Below the pieces are notes generated by a model. That model saw nothing but the letters and a program-made list of their open reading frames with translations. It searched no databases and had not been told where the DNA came from. A DNA stretch of 35,692 nt. Source: UBA8403 sp964455155. Its GTDB lineage: Bacteria > Bacteroidota > Bacteroidia > Cytophagales > Amoebophilaceae. A program made the position numbers and the translations under genes. The stretch is taken from contig CAYVYH010000010.1 of NCBI GenBank assembly GCA_964455155.1, forward strand, positions 1 through 35,692, in the 5' to 3' direction. Of the stretch, positions 8,799 to 16,939 are shown piece after piece. How positions within the stretch are numbered: position 1 is the first letter of the stretch; every line of letters begins with the position of its first letter.

Positions 8799-8838
8799 AG
8801 TCAGTTACTTTTGGGGTTGCTAGGCTACGGTACCTCCA

Positions 8839-8862
8839 TACTACTACTACTACTACTACTAC
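8839..8862. repeat. Trinucleotide microsatellite (TAC)8
   Basis: Eight perfect TAC units (24 bases) occur in non-coding DNA 40-64 bases upstream of the start codon of the MBL-fold hydrolase, where a promoter for that minus-strand gene could be. Confidence 0.9.
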
Positions 8863-9239
8863 CCTATCTTAGGACGTTTGCATGGGCTAGTTGGCGAATT
8901 AGGGTGCGTTCCAATCACTCAATACGGTTACCCATTGCCCTAATAGCAAGGTGCCACCCCCGAACTTGCCTTAAAAAAGGGGATAAGCCAACGTGATTGT
9001 AGAAATATTTTTCTCGTCAACTATAAAAATATTCATTGAGATGATCCTACGCCATGCAAAAGTCCCATCGTAGTCGTCGGTACCATAACACGTGCCACCA
9101 GCAAGTCTATCCAGGGCCCATTGATACACCTCCCCTATAGAAGGCGCGTACCGGGCGGTGTAAGATCCCACTACAAAGCCCTATCAGCTTTTTATTTTCT
9201 GTATTCTCTGTTAACTTCGCAACGATTTAAAAGGCCATT
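8863..9239. other. Intergenic stretch before tRNA-Lys
   Basis: Roughly 380 bases with no supported gene. A minus-strand open frame at about 8971-9171 (GSYTARYAPSIGEVYQWALD...) is not recognisable and may be chance or a remnant. An AT-rich inverted repeat lies at 9004-9033. Confidence 0.4.
9004..9033. repeat. AT-rich inverted repeat
   Basis: AATATTTTT (9004-9012) and AAAAATATT (9025-9033) form a perfect 9-bp palindromic stem with a 12-nt loop. No gene end is close, so a terminator role is unproven. Confidence 0.4.
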
Positions 9240-9312
9240 GATTCCGTAGCTCAGTTGGTAGAGCATCTCCCTTTTAAGGAGAGGGTCCTGGGTTCGAGCC
9301 CCAGCGGGGTCA
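9240..9312 (+). tRNA. trnK: tRNA-Lys (anticodon TTT)
   Basis: A full cloverleaf can be folded by hand. The acceptor stem is GATTCCG/CGGGGTC (two G-T wobbles) with discriminator A. The D arm is GCTC-AGTTGGTA-GAGC. The anticodon arm is TCTCC-CTTTTAA-GGAGA with TTT in the centre. The T arm is CTGGG-TTCGAGC-CCCAG. CCA is not encoded. It stands alone between the hydrolase and the symporter genes. Confidence 0.96.
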
Positions 9313-9454
9313 CTCCCAGGGCGCTCATTGCGCGGATCAATAGTAGATGATGAGACCTCCGGCGCGCGCCACTGCATCAGCAATACGTTCATTTCCTGCG
9401 CGTTGTTCGGTGACGCTCGCGGTCCAGCGGCTTTTCGTAGTCTCCCGTGGTCAC

Positions 9455-10771
9455 CTAACTTTCTGAGCTGGCTACAACAACCGCTGCAACGGCGTCTCCC
9501 GTGATATTGGTAACGGTTCTGCACATGTCTAAGATTCTGTCAGGTGCCAAAATTAAAGCTAATCCTGCTGCGGGTATACCAAGTGATTGTAATAGTATCA
9601 TGGTCGTCACCATGGCACCGCCAGGCACCCCCGCCACACCAATAGAGGAAATGACCACATTGGCAACGATGATCAGCTGTGCTGTAGTGGACAACTCTAT
9701 CCCCAGCGCCTGAGCAATAAAAACGATCGCTATCCCCTGATAGAGGGCTGTTCCATCCATATTGACGGTGGCACCTAGCGGCAATACAAAACCACTAATC
9801 TCTTCAGAAATGCCTAGATGTTTTTCTACCCTTTCCATGGTGGCTGGTAGAGTAGCTGAGCTGGAGCTAGTGGTAAATGCCACTAACTGTGCGGGGTATA
9901 TGCCCTTAAAAAATTGGATGTAGCTCATCCTGGTAAAGAGCCTTAGCATAATAGGATAGACGATAAAGGTCATGCATACCAGACCAAGTATGACAGTCAC
10001 CACATACCACAGAAGTGCATAGAGTATCTCAAAAATTTCACTAGGCTTGCTGTCCCCTACCACCTCCACCAATAAAGATGCTATCAATGAGAAAACACCA
10101 ATAGGAGCTAAATTCATGATAAAACGGATCAACTCTATGATGGCATCGTTGATACCTTCGAAGAAAAGCACAACTGGCCTACTCTTTCTGGGTGGGATTT
10201 TCAGCAGAGCTATGCCAAGCATAATCGCAACCAATACCACTTGCAGGAGATTCTCATTTTTACTCATGCTGGCTACTAGATTTTCGGGAACGAGGTCTAC
10301 AAAAATCTGCAGTGGTGCGTCTGGATTTTGTATTGTTTGTATGGTTTCTCCACGCTTTTCGGCTTCACCAGCATAGAGAGTCATGAGGCGGTCTCTAGTT
10401 TGCTCGGTAATGACCTTGCCAGGCTCGATTAGATTGGCAATGGTAAGTCCCAGTGCGACAGCCACAACGGTGGTAGTAGTGTAGATAAAAAAAGTTTTCC
10501 CTCCAATTCTGGAAAGTTTTGTCATATCCTCAATACTAGTGACACCAACCACCAGCGAAACAAAGACGAGTGGCATGGCAACCATTTTTAAACTGTTCAG
10601 GAAAACAGTGCCAAGGGGTTTGATATAGTTGGTAGTCAAAGAGGCAGGCCAACCTAACTTTGCGCTTAGCAGGGCAAATGCGAGTCCTAAAGCCATCCCC
10701 ACCAAAATCTGAACGTGTAAAGCAACCTTTCTCATCTTTTTTCTTGCTCTGTTTTTGGCATTGATTGCCAA
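9455..10771 (-). CDS. Dicarboxylate/amino acid:cation symporter (DAACS family)
   Basis: 438 residues with multiple hydrophobic segments, matching the GltP/DctA/GLT1 fold. Family landmarks are present: the serine-rich hairpin TSSSSATLPATMERV (SSSSATLP at 302-309), the cation-site motif NMDGTA (337-342) and the second re-entrant region VAGVPGGAMVTTMILLQSLG. These proteins import glutamate, aspartate or C4-dicarboxylates with Na+ or H+; the exact substrate cannot be read here. For a nutrient-scavenging symbiont, uptake of host amino acids or dicarboxylates is a reasonable inference. A second Met at residue 13 is a possible alternative start. Monocistronic; the preceding 230 bases hold no recognised gene. 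Confidence 0.93.
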   Translation of the reverse strand: MAINAKNRARKKMRKVALHVQILVGMALGLAFALLSAKLGWPASLTTNYIKPLGTVFLNSLKMVAMPLVFVSLVVGVTSIEDMTKLSRIGGKTFFIYTTTTVVAVALGLTIANLIEPGKVITEQTRDRLMTLYAGEAEKRGETIQTIQNPDAPLQIFVDLVPENLVASMSKNENLLQVVLVAIMLGIALLKIPPRKSRPVVLFFEGINDAIIELIRFIMNLAPIGVFSLIASLLVEVVGDSKPSEIFEILYALLWYVVTVILGLVCMTFIVYPIMLRLFTRMSYIQFFKGIYPAQLVAFTTSSSSATLPATMERVEKHLGISEEISGFVLPLGATVNMDGTALYQGIAIVFIAQALGIELSTTAQLIIVANVVISSIGVAGVPGGAMVTTMILLQSLGIPAAGLALILAPDRILDMCRTVTNITGDAVAAVVVASSES

Positions 10772-11001
10772 AGTATAGTGAAGTCAACCTATGCTCAATG
10801 CCTTGACCTTTGTTTGACATTTTGGGTGGTGCTGGATGACAGGGGATCCGTCTACGGCTGGAGGGGATCTTGGGAGACATGCCACCCACTGAACGTGCGT
10901 AAAAGTCAGCCTACTAGAACAGCTTACTCAGTCTAGCGCAGAAACAATCTTCTCGGAAAATGGGTACGATCCAAGGAATCCCTAAAATATAGAGCTGGCT
11001 C

Positions 11002-11328
11002 CTACTCCTCTGGGATAGTAGCTTCGTCAGGGTAATGATACATAACCTTCCCAGCCAAAAACTCTTCCGTAGAGATGATAACAGGCTTAGGCTGCTTTTC
11101 ATAGAACTTAGAGATTTCTATGTGCTCCTTGTTTTCAGACACTTCCTCCGAGTTGTCTGTATGGGAGGCAAACTCAGCAAGTTTAACATCTAACTCGTCT
11201 TTGACTTTAACAACGATTCGCTTTGCGTTTTTGGCAATCATGACGGTACTCTCGTAAATATTGCCTGTGGGCTCCACGAGGTCCATGAAATTTCTCGGAA
11301 TCAAAACGGTACTATACTTCATAGTCAT
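11002..11328 (-). CDS. rpoZ: RNA polymerase omega-like subunit (Bacteroidota RpoZ)
   Basis: 108 residues from the ATG at 11328; an in-frame ATG at 11355 would overlap bamD, and another lies at 11322. The protein contains NFMDLVEPTGNIYESTVMIA, then EELD/EFA-type helices, and ends EFLAGKVMYHYPDEATIPEE. This is the pattern of Bacteroidota proteins annotated as omega or RPB6-like subunits, which help assemble beta-prime into core RNA polymerase. It follows bamD after 7 bases and belongs to the ostA-like/bamD/rpoZ operon, an arrangement I recall from other Bacteroidota. No truncation is evident. Confidence 0.8.
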   Translation of the reverse strand: MTMKYSTVLIPRNFMDLVEPTGNIYESTVMIAKNAKRIVVKVKDELDVKLAEFASHTDNSEEVSENKEHIEISKFYEKQPKPVIISTEEFLAGKVMYHYPDEATIPEE

Positions 11329-11335
11329 TGGCGCT

Positions 11336-12121
11336 TTAGGGATTCTTAGGCCCATCGATGGAAGATAAGGTTTTGTACATCTCTTTTACTGCTAAGGCAT
11401 ACTTGCTATCAGGGTAGTGATTTAAAAACTCCTGACAGTATTTGATGGCTACACGGTACGGCTCCTCTTGACCGGCCCCCTCTTTTTTAAAGAACCGGTA
11501 CTGTGCATCAGCTTTGATATACGCGGCCTCTTCGTCATAAACGGAACCGGGGAAGTCCTTCTGAAAATTGTTCAGCGTTACAACAGCTGCCCGGTAGTGG
11601 GTGAGCTGGTGGTAGAGCTTAGCACTGTTAAGATCCTTGAGAGCAAGTTTTCCATTGAGTGCTTCTAGTTGTATACAAGCTTGCTCTACATACTCCCCTT
11701 CAGGATAACGATCTAGGTAGTCAAGGAGTGCATGGACTGCTTCTTGTGTGGGCGCTTGGTCAAGCTTTACGTCGGGCGATCCTGCATATAGTGCGTGACC
11801 CTGCATGTAGACAGCCTCTTCTACACGAGGATCTCTTAGAAACGTTTCACTAAAATACTTGAAACGATCTGCGCCTTGCAGATATTTCCCCTGGTGAAAG
11901 TGACAATAAGCACAATAAAAATGGACAGATGGTTCTTCTTCCTTTCCTCGCAGCAAGGGAAGGGCCTCCTCAAACAATCTTAATGCTTCATAGTAATCCT
12001 TGGTTTCATAGCGCAGCACGGCTTCCTGATACTTAGTAAGCCCTTTGGAGGCGCCACGCAACGCGCAGGAGGACAGAAGTACCGGGACGAGTAGCGAGAA
12101 AAAAAAACTCTTAGACAACAT
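11336..12121 (-). CDS. bamD: Outer membrane assembly lipoprotein BamD
   Basis: 261 residues. The signal peptide MLSKSFFFSLLVPVLLSSCA has a good lipobox (LSSC), predicting lipidation and outer-membrane anchoring. The mature part is made of TPR-like helical pairs, for example YYEALRLFEEALPLLRGK, GKYLQGADRFKYFSETFL and AIKYCQEFLNHYPDSKYALA, in the BamD (YfiO) pattern. BamD works with BamA to insert beta-barrel proteins, fitting the barrel proteins elsewhere in the window. The gene lies 56 bases after the OstA-like gene and 7 bases before rpoZ, so co-transcription is likely. Length is normal for the family. Confidence 0.88.
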   Translation of the reverse strand: MLSKSFFFSLLVPVLLSSCALRGASKGLTKYQEAVLRYETKDYYEALRLFEEALPLLRGKEEEPSVHFYCAYCHFHQGKYLQGADRFKYFSETFLRDPRVEEAVYMQGHALYAGSPDVKLDQAPTQEAVHALLDYLDRYPEGEYVEQACIQLEALNGKLALKDLNSAKLYHQLTHYRAAVVTLNNFQKDFPGSVYDEEAAYIKADAQYRFFKKEGAGQEEPYRVAIKYCQEFLNHYPDSKYALAVKEMYKTLSSIDGPKNP

Positions 12122-12177
12122 AAAACACGAAAGTAGGGGATAGTCCTTACTCTGCCAAAATTCTACACAAGAAGGGC

Positions 12178-13758
12178 TCAGTCTTTTTGTTTTTGATTGA
12201 GTTTAAAATTTTCGTAAGTCTCTATCGTCCCATAACCGTGTGCTACTACTTCCTGCTTGGTAGGCTGTTCATCAATCCTCCAATTGAAATGTTCCAATCT
12301 TTTAATTTTTTCCTCCATTTTATCAAGTGGGTAAAATGTACCTGTCGGTTTGTGTCGAAATGTGATGTCAGCGATGGTCGCTCTTTCCATATTGATACGA
12401 ATTTGACTACATCTCAGGTGGTTCATGCCTTGTAATTGTCCGTTTTCAGCCACAACGAAATAAATACTCTCTGCATTCCCATTTATCTCGATGGAGGAAA
12501 TCTTGCTTTCTTTAAAAAAGGCGACCATGCTTCGCCCTTGTAGTTGATTGTAGTTTCCAAGAGCGTCTTTAGAAGCCACAAAAGCACGGGTGTCCATGTG
12601 CATTTCATGGAGTGTTTTTCCCTGGAGTGTAACATGTACAGCATCAGCAGTAAGCTGGTTGGTGCCGCTCCAAAAGATGGGATCACCATAAAAGTAAATA
12701 GTTGCGTCAGCACTTTGGTAAACCATAGAGTCAGCCTTGCCTTGCAAGTCTTCTTTATAAACCTTTATGTTATGATAGGCGCGTACCACAACATCGTCGG
12801 TACTGTCTTGGGCAGATTTGCTTTTTGTAGCCACAAAAGTATCTGCAGATAAATATAGCGTGTCTTCTCCTAAACGCTTCGTCATCAATGCGTTGCCATA
12901 TACTTCGGCTATACCTTCCTCTTTTTTATATCGACCGTAATCACCCGAAATAATCAGATCATCTTCCACAGCAATAAGCCTGACATGGCCAGTAGCAGTG
13001 TAGACTTCTTCGGCTTTGTCTGTCCTGATCAGGTCGCCATACAGTGTATACCCTTCTGTGTCTATCCTGCTCTGTGTAAAGGTGCTCTGTTGATTGCTTG
13101 TATTGTACTCTCCTCCCTCATAGGTCGTAAGTGTTTGCTTGCCATCTTTGCTAGTGATTTTAGTAGTGCCTGCGAACCGGGCAATTTTCGTGATGGTATT
13201 GTAGTGTAGGTGATCACATTGCAATGTATAGTCTTCGTTGACCAAGACTACCTTTTGTTCAAAGGTGGCTATCTTTTCTAGGTCGTTATACTGTCCAGAC
13301 TCACTGGTCAGCACATTGGCTCCTTCTGTGAGTTTACCTCCTTGCACGAAGTAGCCCTGCTTGGTTTCCGTGTTATAATCAAAATAGTCTGTGTAGAAAG
13401 TCGTGGTGCCCGACTCGTAGACTACGTGACCACGCAGTTTGGCTAAATGGGATCCTTCTTCATAAGTAAGACGATCTGATGCAATGGTAGAGCCATCTTC
13501 ATGGGTAATCTTGACATGGCCTTGGGCTTCAATCAGTGCTTTCTTTTCGTAATAAATAGCATGATCTGCCTGTATGATGAATTTCTCTAAGATGAATACA
13601 ACCTCTCCCGTCAGCTTTTGGCAAGGTTCTTCGTTAATTGTGTAACTCTCCAATCGCTTGGCGCTCAAGTTAACTTTCATGTTGTCTTCGGCACGTGTGA
13701 CCGTGTAGACACCTAACAACAACACAAAAAAGTACTTATAGTGCCATTGCCTACGCAT
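12178..13758 (-). CDS. OstA-like / LptA-type periplasmic protein
   Basis: From the ATG at 13758 the protein has 526 residues and starts with a signal peptide, MRRQWHYKYFFVLLLGVYTV then TRA/ED. An upstream in-frame ATG (13830) would bury it behind 24 extra residues. The mature protein is a long run of beta strands with recurring units such as LTGEVVFILEKFIIQADHAI, AQGHVKITHEDGSTIASDRL and LYGDLIRTDKAEEVYTATGH. This is the OstA/LptA repeat that forms the lipid-conducting beta-jellyroll bridge in LPS transport. Bacteroidota versions are long, as here. With the LptF/G-type permease at 25.9-27.4 kb it suggests a working lipid-transport bridge. First gene of the operon with bamD and rpoZ. Confidence 0.82.
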   Translation of the reverse strand: MRRQWHYKYFFVLLLGVYTVTRAEDNMKVNLSAKRLESYTINEEPCQKLTGEVVFILEKFIIQADHAIYYEKKALIEAQGHVKITHEDGSTIASDRLTYEEGSHLAKLRGHVVYESGTTTFYTDYFDYNTETKQGYFVQGGKLTEGANVLTSESGQYNDLEKIATFEQKVVLVNEDYTLQCDHLHYNTITKIARFAGTTKITSKDGKQTLTTYEGGEYNTSNQQSTFTQSRIDTEGYTLYGDLIRTDKAEEVYTATGHVRLIAVEDDLIISGDYGRYKKEEGIAEVYGNALMTKRLGEDTLYLSADTFVATKSKSAQDSTDDVVVRAYHNIKVYKEDLQGKADSMVYQSADATIYFYGDPIFWSGTNQLTADAVHVTLQGKTLHEMHMDTRAFVASKDALGNYNQLQGRSMVAFFKESKISSIEINGNAESIYFVVAENGQLQGMNHLRCSQIRINMERATIADITFRHKPTGTFYPLDKMEEKIKRLEHFNWRIDEQPTKQEVVAHGYGTIETYENFKLNQKQKD

Positions 13759-13921
13759 GCTTTCAGGGTGTTTTGTACCTGGTTGTTTTCCTATGTGTTG
13801 CCCCACTGTAGTATCTTGACAAAGCGGCATAGCCTACTGCCGTTGGTGGTGGTAACGCTGTAATATCCTTGCCCAAACAACTATACCGACTGTATGCTCT
13901 CCAAAACTACACAATACCCAC

Positions 13922-15265
13922 ATGCTGCAAGCATTTCTTTCATTCATACTTAAAAAAAATCTCCTGCCACCAGATGGCCCTACACTTTTGGCAGTCAGTG
14001 GAGGTGTAGATTCTGTGGTGATGAGTACCCTTTTCCATCAAGCGGAATTAAGCTTCGCCATAGCACATTGCAATTTCGGATTAAGAGGTGTGGCATCGGA
14101 CCAAGACGAAGTATGGGTGCGCGCGTTGGCCAGACAGTACGGCGTTGATTTTTACGCGCACTCCTTTGATGTCCCCACTTATGCACGAGCACAGGGAATA
14201 TCTACGCAGATGGCTGCTCGAACACTGCGCTATGACTGGTTTAAGACACTTTGTATGGAGCATGGTTTTGTAAAAGTGGCTACCGCACATCACGTCAACG
14301 ATAGCCTAGAAACCGTGTTGATGCACCTTGCCAAGGGAACAGGCATTGCTGGCCTTCATGGTATTGTGCCCACACAAGGCAGCTATATCAGGCCTTTGCT
14401 TTTTGCCAAGAAAGTTGAAATCCTCCAGTATGCACGATTAAGAGGGCTAGATTGGCGAGAAGACAGCTCCAATTACCAAGATAACTACCAAAGGAATCTG
14501 ATTAGGCATCAAGTGATCCCTTGGCTCCAAAAGTTAAATCCCAGTCTGGAGACCACCTTTGGACTAACCTTAGAACGGCTAACCCAAGTAGAAGCTGTGT
14601 TTAATGAACGGGTAGAGAGCGTCCGTCAACGAATATGCCGCTACCAAAATTCAGACTACTATGTGGCTGTTCATGCCATACGAGATCAACCTTGGGCCCC
14701 AGTTGTCGTGTGGGAGTTACTCAAGTCTTTCGGATTCAGCTTTACGCAAATCAGTAGTTTATGCGCCCGCAAACGCGCCAGTGGCGCTATGATTGCATCA
14801 GCTAGCCATCGACTTTATGTAGACCGAGGGCATTGGATTGTGACTCCCTGCGCCCTGTCAAACTCCCGGTGCTACACGATCAATTTCACCACGAGAAATC
14901 TATCCGTGCCACCTCATCAGCTCCAGTGTACTCATATACCCAGGGCACAGTATGCGATAATGGCCCACGAAGGGGTGGCTGCCTTAGACAGATCCTTGTT
15001 GAAGTTTCCCTTGGTTGTACGTAAGTGGCAACCAGGCGATGTATTCTACCCGTTGGGCATGCAGCAGCGGAAAAAATTGAGTGATTTTCTGATCGATAAC
15101 AAGGTACCTGTTCCCTTGAAGGCGCAGGTATGGGTGGTGACTTCGAATAATCAAATTGTGTGGGTATTAGGCCATAGAATCGATAACCGCTTCAAGGTCA
15201 CAGCGAGTACACAGCAGGTGTATGAAATACGGTTCAAGAGGGCTCCTGGAAGTCCTTTAGGGTGA
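13922..15265 (+). CDS. tilS: tRNA(Ile)-lysidine synthetase TilS
   Basis: 447 residues. The N-terminal PP-loop ATP-pyrophosphatase motif SGGVDS is at residues 26-31, followed by IAHCNFGLRGVASDQDE and ATAHHVNDSLETVLMHLAKG, both diagnostic of TilS. The C-terminal substrate-binding domain is recognisable by RKWQPGDVFYPLGMQQRKKL and SDFLIDNKVPVPLKAQVWVV. TilS attaches lysine to C34 of the CAU-anticodon tRNA-Ile, converting it from Met to Ile identity; it is essential where AUA is read this way. It is divergent from the ostA-like gene with about 160 bases between. Two small hairpins follow the stop. Confidence 0.95.
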   Translation: MLQAFLSFILKKNLLPPDGPTLLAVSGGVDSVVMSTLFHQAELSFAIAHCNFGLRGVASDQDEVWVRALARQYGVDFYAHSFDVPTYARAQGISTQMAARTLRYDWFKTLCMEHGFVKVATAHHVNDSLETVLMHLAKGTGIAGLHGIVPTQGSYIRPLLFAKKVEILQYARLRGLDWREDSSNYQDNYQRNLIRHQVIPWLQKLNPSLETTFGLTLERLTQVEAVFNERVESVRQRICRYQNSDYYVAVHAIRDQPWAPVVVWELLKSFGFSFTQISSLCARKRASGAMIASASHRLYVDRGHWIVTPCALSNSRCYTINFTTRNLSVPPHQLQCTHIPRAQYAIMAHEGVAALDRSLLKFPLVVRKWQPGDVFYPLGMQQRKKLSDFLIDNKVPVPLKAQVWVVTSNNQIVWVLGHRIDNRFKVTASTQQVYEIRFKRAPGSPLG

Positions 15266-15293
15266 GATGATGCTTTTCTCACCGCATGTGCGG
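15261..15293 (+). terminator. Hairpins at the end of tilS
   Basis: GGTGAG (15261-15266) pairs with CTCACC (15278-15283), with an 11-nt loop that contains four T; the tilS stop codon lies inside the 5' arm. A second short palindrome CCGCATGTGCGG follows at 15282-15293. No T tract comes after, so this is a weak terminator candidate or a 3'-end stabiliser. Confidence 0.35.
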
Positions 15294-15957
15294 GCTGGGA
15301 GAGACATAGGAAGCAGGTGTACCTCGTTCGCCTTCATGTATGGAAAAAGCAGCTGATCCTTCTTACTACTCCGGCCACTACTTCGAAAAAGACAATCTGC
15401 GCATCCCCATTTCTGTGGAATTAAGTATCGGCAGTGCTACAATCCTTACGCACTACCACAACTGCTAAGAATATATGCCGTGCAGAACGCCCCGGAGGTG
15501 TCGATGCAGCATCTCCGGTTAGACAACTTTTCCACTTCTTCTTGCTGTAAACGGCTCTACAGACTTTTTCATTAATTCCAGAGCCATATGTATGTCATTA
15601 TCCATCATCAAGACTACGTGTGGGTGTGTGGACATGTACCAAGGATTTCCCCCACGTGGCTCCCTATCTGTCACCGTTTTGCTCCCCAGCTTTATTCGTA
15701 TGGTTTCAACGCCGTGGGTATGTGACCAGTTAGCCATGATCTACCGCATAGCTTTTTAGAATACTTTTACAGCGGCAGCATGGTAGGACCAGGAGAACCT
15801 ATACCCAAGTATGGATACGGTTACTTGGTTCATTGCTTATCTTTGGAAGGAGATTCTCCAGCGTAATAGTTACAACCTCGTCTACCTGAGGACGGGAGTG
15901 CGCAGTGCTGCATCGCGATACGGGAGGGTTGTACTCCTTCCTTACAACAAGACTACT
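15294..15957. other. Gene-poor stretch between tilS and the beta-barrel gene
   Basis: No known protein was recognised in about 660 bases. A minus-strand open frame at 15519-15737 (72 codons, including HPHVVLMMDNDIHMALELMK) is followed one base after its stop by a CCGGAG...CTCCGG hairpin (15492-15518). On the plus strand, a frame with MEKAADPSYYSGHYFEKDNL at 15340 closes after about 40 codons. These could be chance frames or remnants of decayed genes. Confidence 0.35.
15519..15737 (-). CDS. Small hypothetical ORF, doubtful
   Basis: 72 codons from ATG to TAA. It has a polar N-terminal half and a hydrophobic-charged stretch, VVLMMDNDIHMALELMKKSV. No family was recognised and no signal peptide is present. 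Its only support beyond being open is the hairpin right after the stop codon and its location in otherwise empty DNA. It could equally be a chance frame or a fragment of a larger lost gene. Confidence 0.2.
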   Translation of the reverse strand: MANWSHTHGVETIRIKLGSKTVTDREPRGGNPWYMSTHPHVVLMMDNDIHMALELMKKSVEPFTARRSGKVV

Positions 15958-16707
15958 GTGCTCAAAAAATATATCGCCGTTGCTACGCTACTTATACTTT
16001 TGCCGCTTTCCTGTGTTGCAGCAAAGAACGATATGTACGGCGATTTTTTTGAGGAAGCTAAAGTAGCCATTTACCTTGGGTCGGGCATGCCAGGTGGTAT
16101 GGATCATACATACAAGTACTACGATTATGAGACCATGCAGCCCAGGGGGAAAGTGAAAATAGCCCCCAATGCAGGTGTAGGCTTGGTGCTAGGATATAGC
16201 TTCACCTCTAATCAATCTTACAAAATTGGCCCTGAAGTAGGGTTCATATGGGGCACTACGAGGCGTATGGATGTCCCTACTTCGCCTGCCCATGTGCGTA
16301 CACAGCATCCCAGGGGCTATGCTATCGAGGAGAAGTACCTAGAAATACCCATGGCTCTTCGGTATGAATGGGTGCTCTACAAGAAGCATCACTACTTATC
16401 TGTTGGATGTAGCCCGGGTTACCAGCTGGACGTTTTGTTGTCTTCGCATCGCATTTCATCTTCTGGTGCGAAGAGAGATTTACGACAGGATATGCCCGAC
16501 CTTCCCAGACTTTGTAGCAACTTATGGATAGCTGGACATTTAAGTTTTAGCACATATTATTTAGAGCTTAAACTAAAATTCCCGATGGACACGTTCAAAA
16601 AATCGAGAAAACAACACTTAGAGCTAATGAACAAGTGTAGAAGGGCGAATGCGACCGCTGTTGAAATTGGACTAGGCATTAACATTACAGGATTGTTTTT
16701 AGAATAG
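15958..16707 (+). CDS. Outer-membrane beta-barrel protein (PorT-like)
   Basis: With the GTG at 15958 as start, the product of 249 residues opens with a clean signal peptide, MLKKYIAVATLLILLPLSCV followed by AA/KND. The longer frame from 15811 would place 49 unrelated residues in front, so it is rejected. Alternating hydrophobic strands such as VAIYLGSGMPGG, AGVGLVLGYSFTS, YKIGPEVGFIWGT and HHYLSVGCSPGYQLDVLL are typical of the Bacteroidota outer-membrane beta-barrel family of about 8-10 strands. The C terminus ends in IGLGINITGLFLE, a short amphipathic strand. The function is unknown; the protein would be inserted by the Bam machinery. Monocistronic. Confidence 0.75.
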   Translation: MLKKYIAVATLLILLPLSCVAAKNDMYGDFFEEAKVAIYLGSGMPGGMDHTYKYYDYETMQPRGKVKIAPNAGVGLVLGYSFTSNQSYKIGPEVGFIWGTTRRMDVPTSPAHVRTQHPRGYAIEEKYLEIPMALRYEWVLYKKHHYLSVGCSPGYQLDVLLSSHRISSSGAKRDLRQDMPDLPRLCSNLWIAGHLSFSTYYLELKLKFPMDTFKKSRKQHLELMNKCRRANATAVEIGLGINITGLFLE

Positions 16708-16939
16708 CCTTACCATCTAGACGTAACATTGCCAAAGTACAGTATTTCTTAAATCCAGGTCTGCTAATACAAGGCCCTCTGCACTATAGTAAAAAATGAT
16801 CGCCTCCTTGAATAAATTGACATCTCTAGACTGCTCACTTGCAATACCATGTGCACGATGAACTTTGGGGGTATAAACGAGGCTATACACACCAGCAGAC
16901 GACAAAAGTAGCAACACCTATCATTAAAAACGACAACGA

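Noticed and set aside
8806..8813. TACTTTTG on the plus strand as a promoter
   Set aside because: It matches the -7 box, but no gene begins downstream for more than 400 bases; this degenerate motif is expected several times by chance in a window of this size.
8811..8996. Plus-strand frame with a poly-Leu stretch resembling a signal peptide
   Set aside because: The Leu run is only the translation of the (TAC)8 microsatellite; the rest has no protein character.
9192..9524. Minus-strand open frame covering tRNA-Lys
   Set aside because: It runs through a structured tRNA and the end of the symporter gene, so it cannot be a protein gene in any plausible way.
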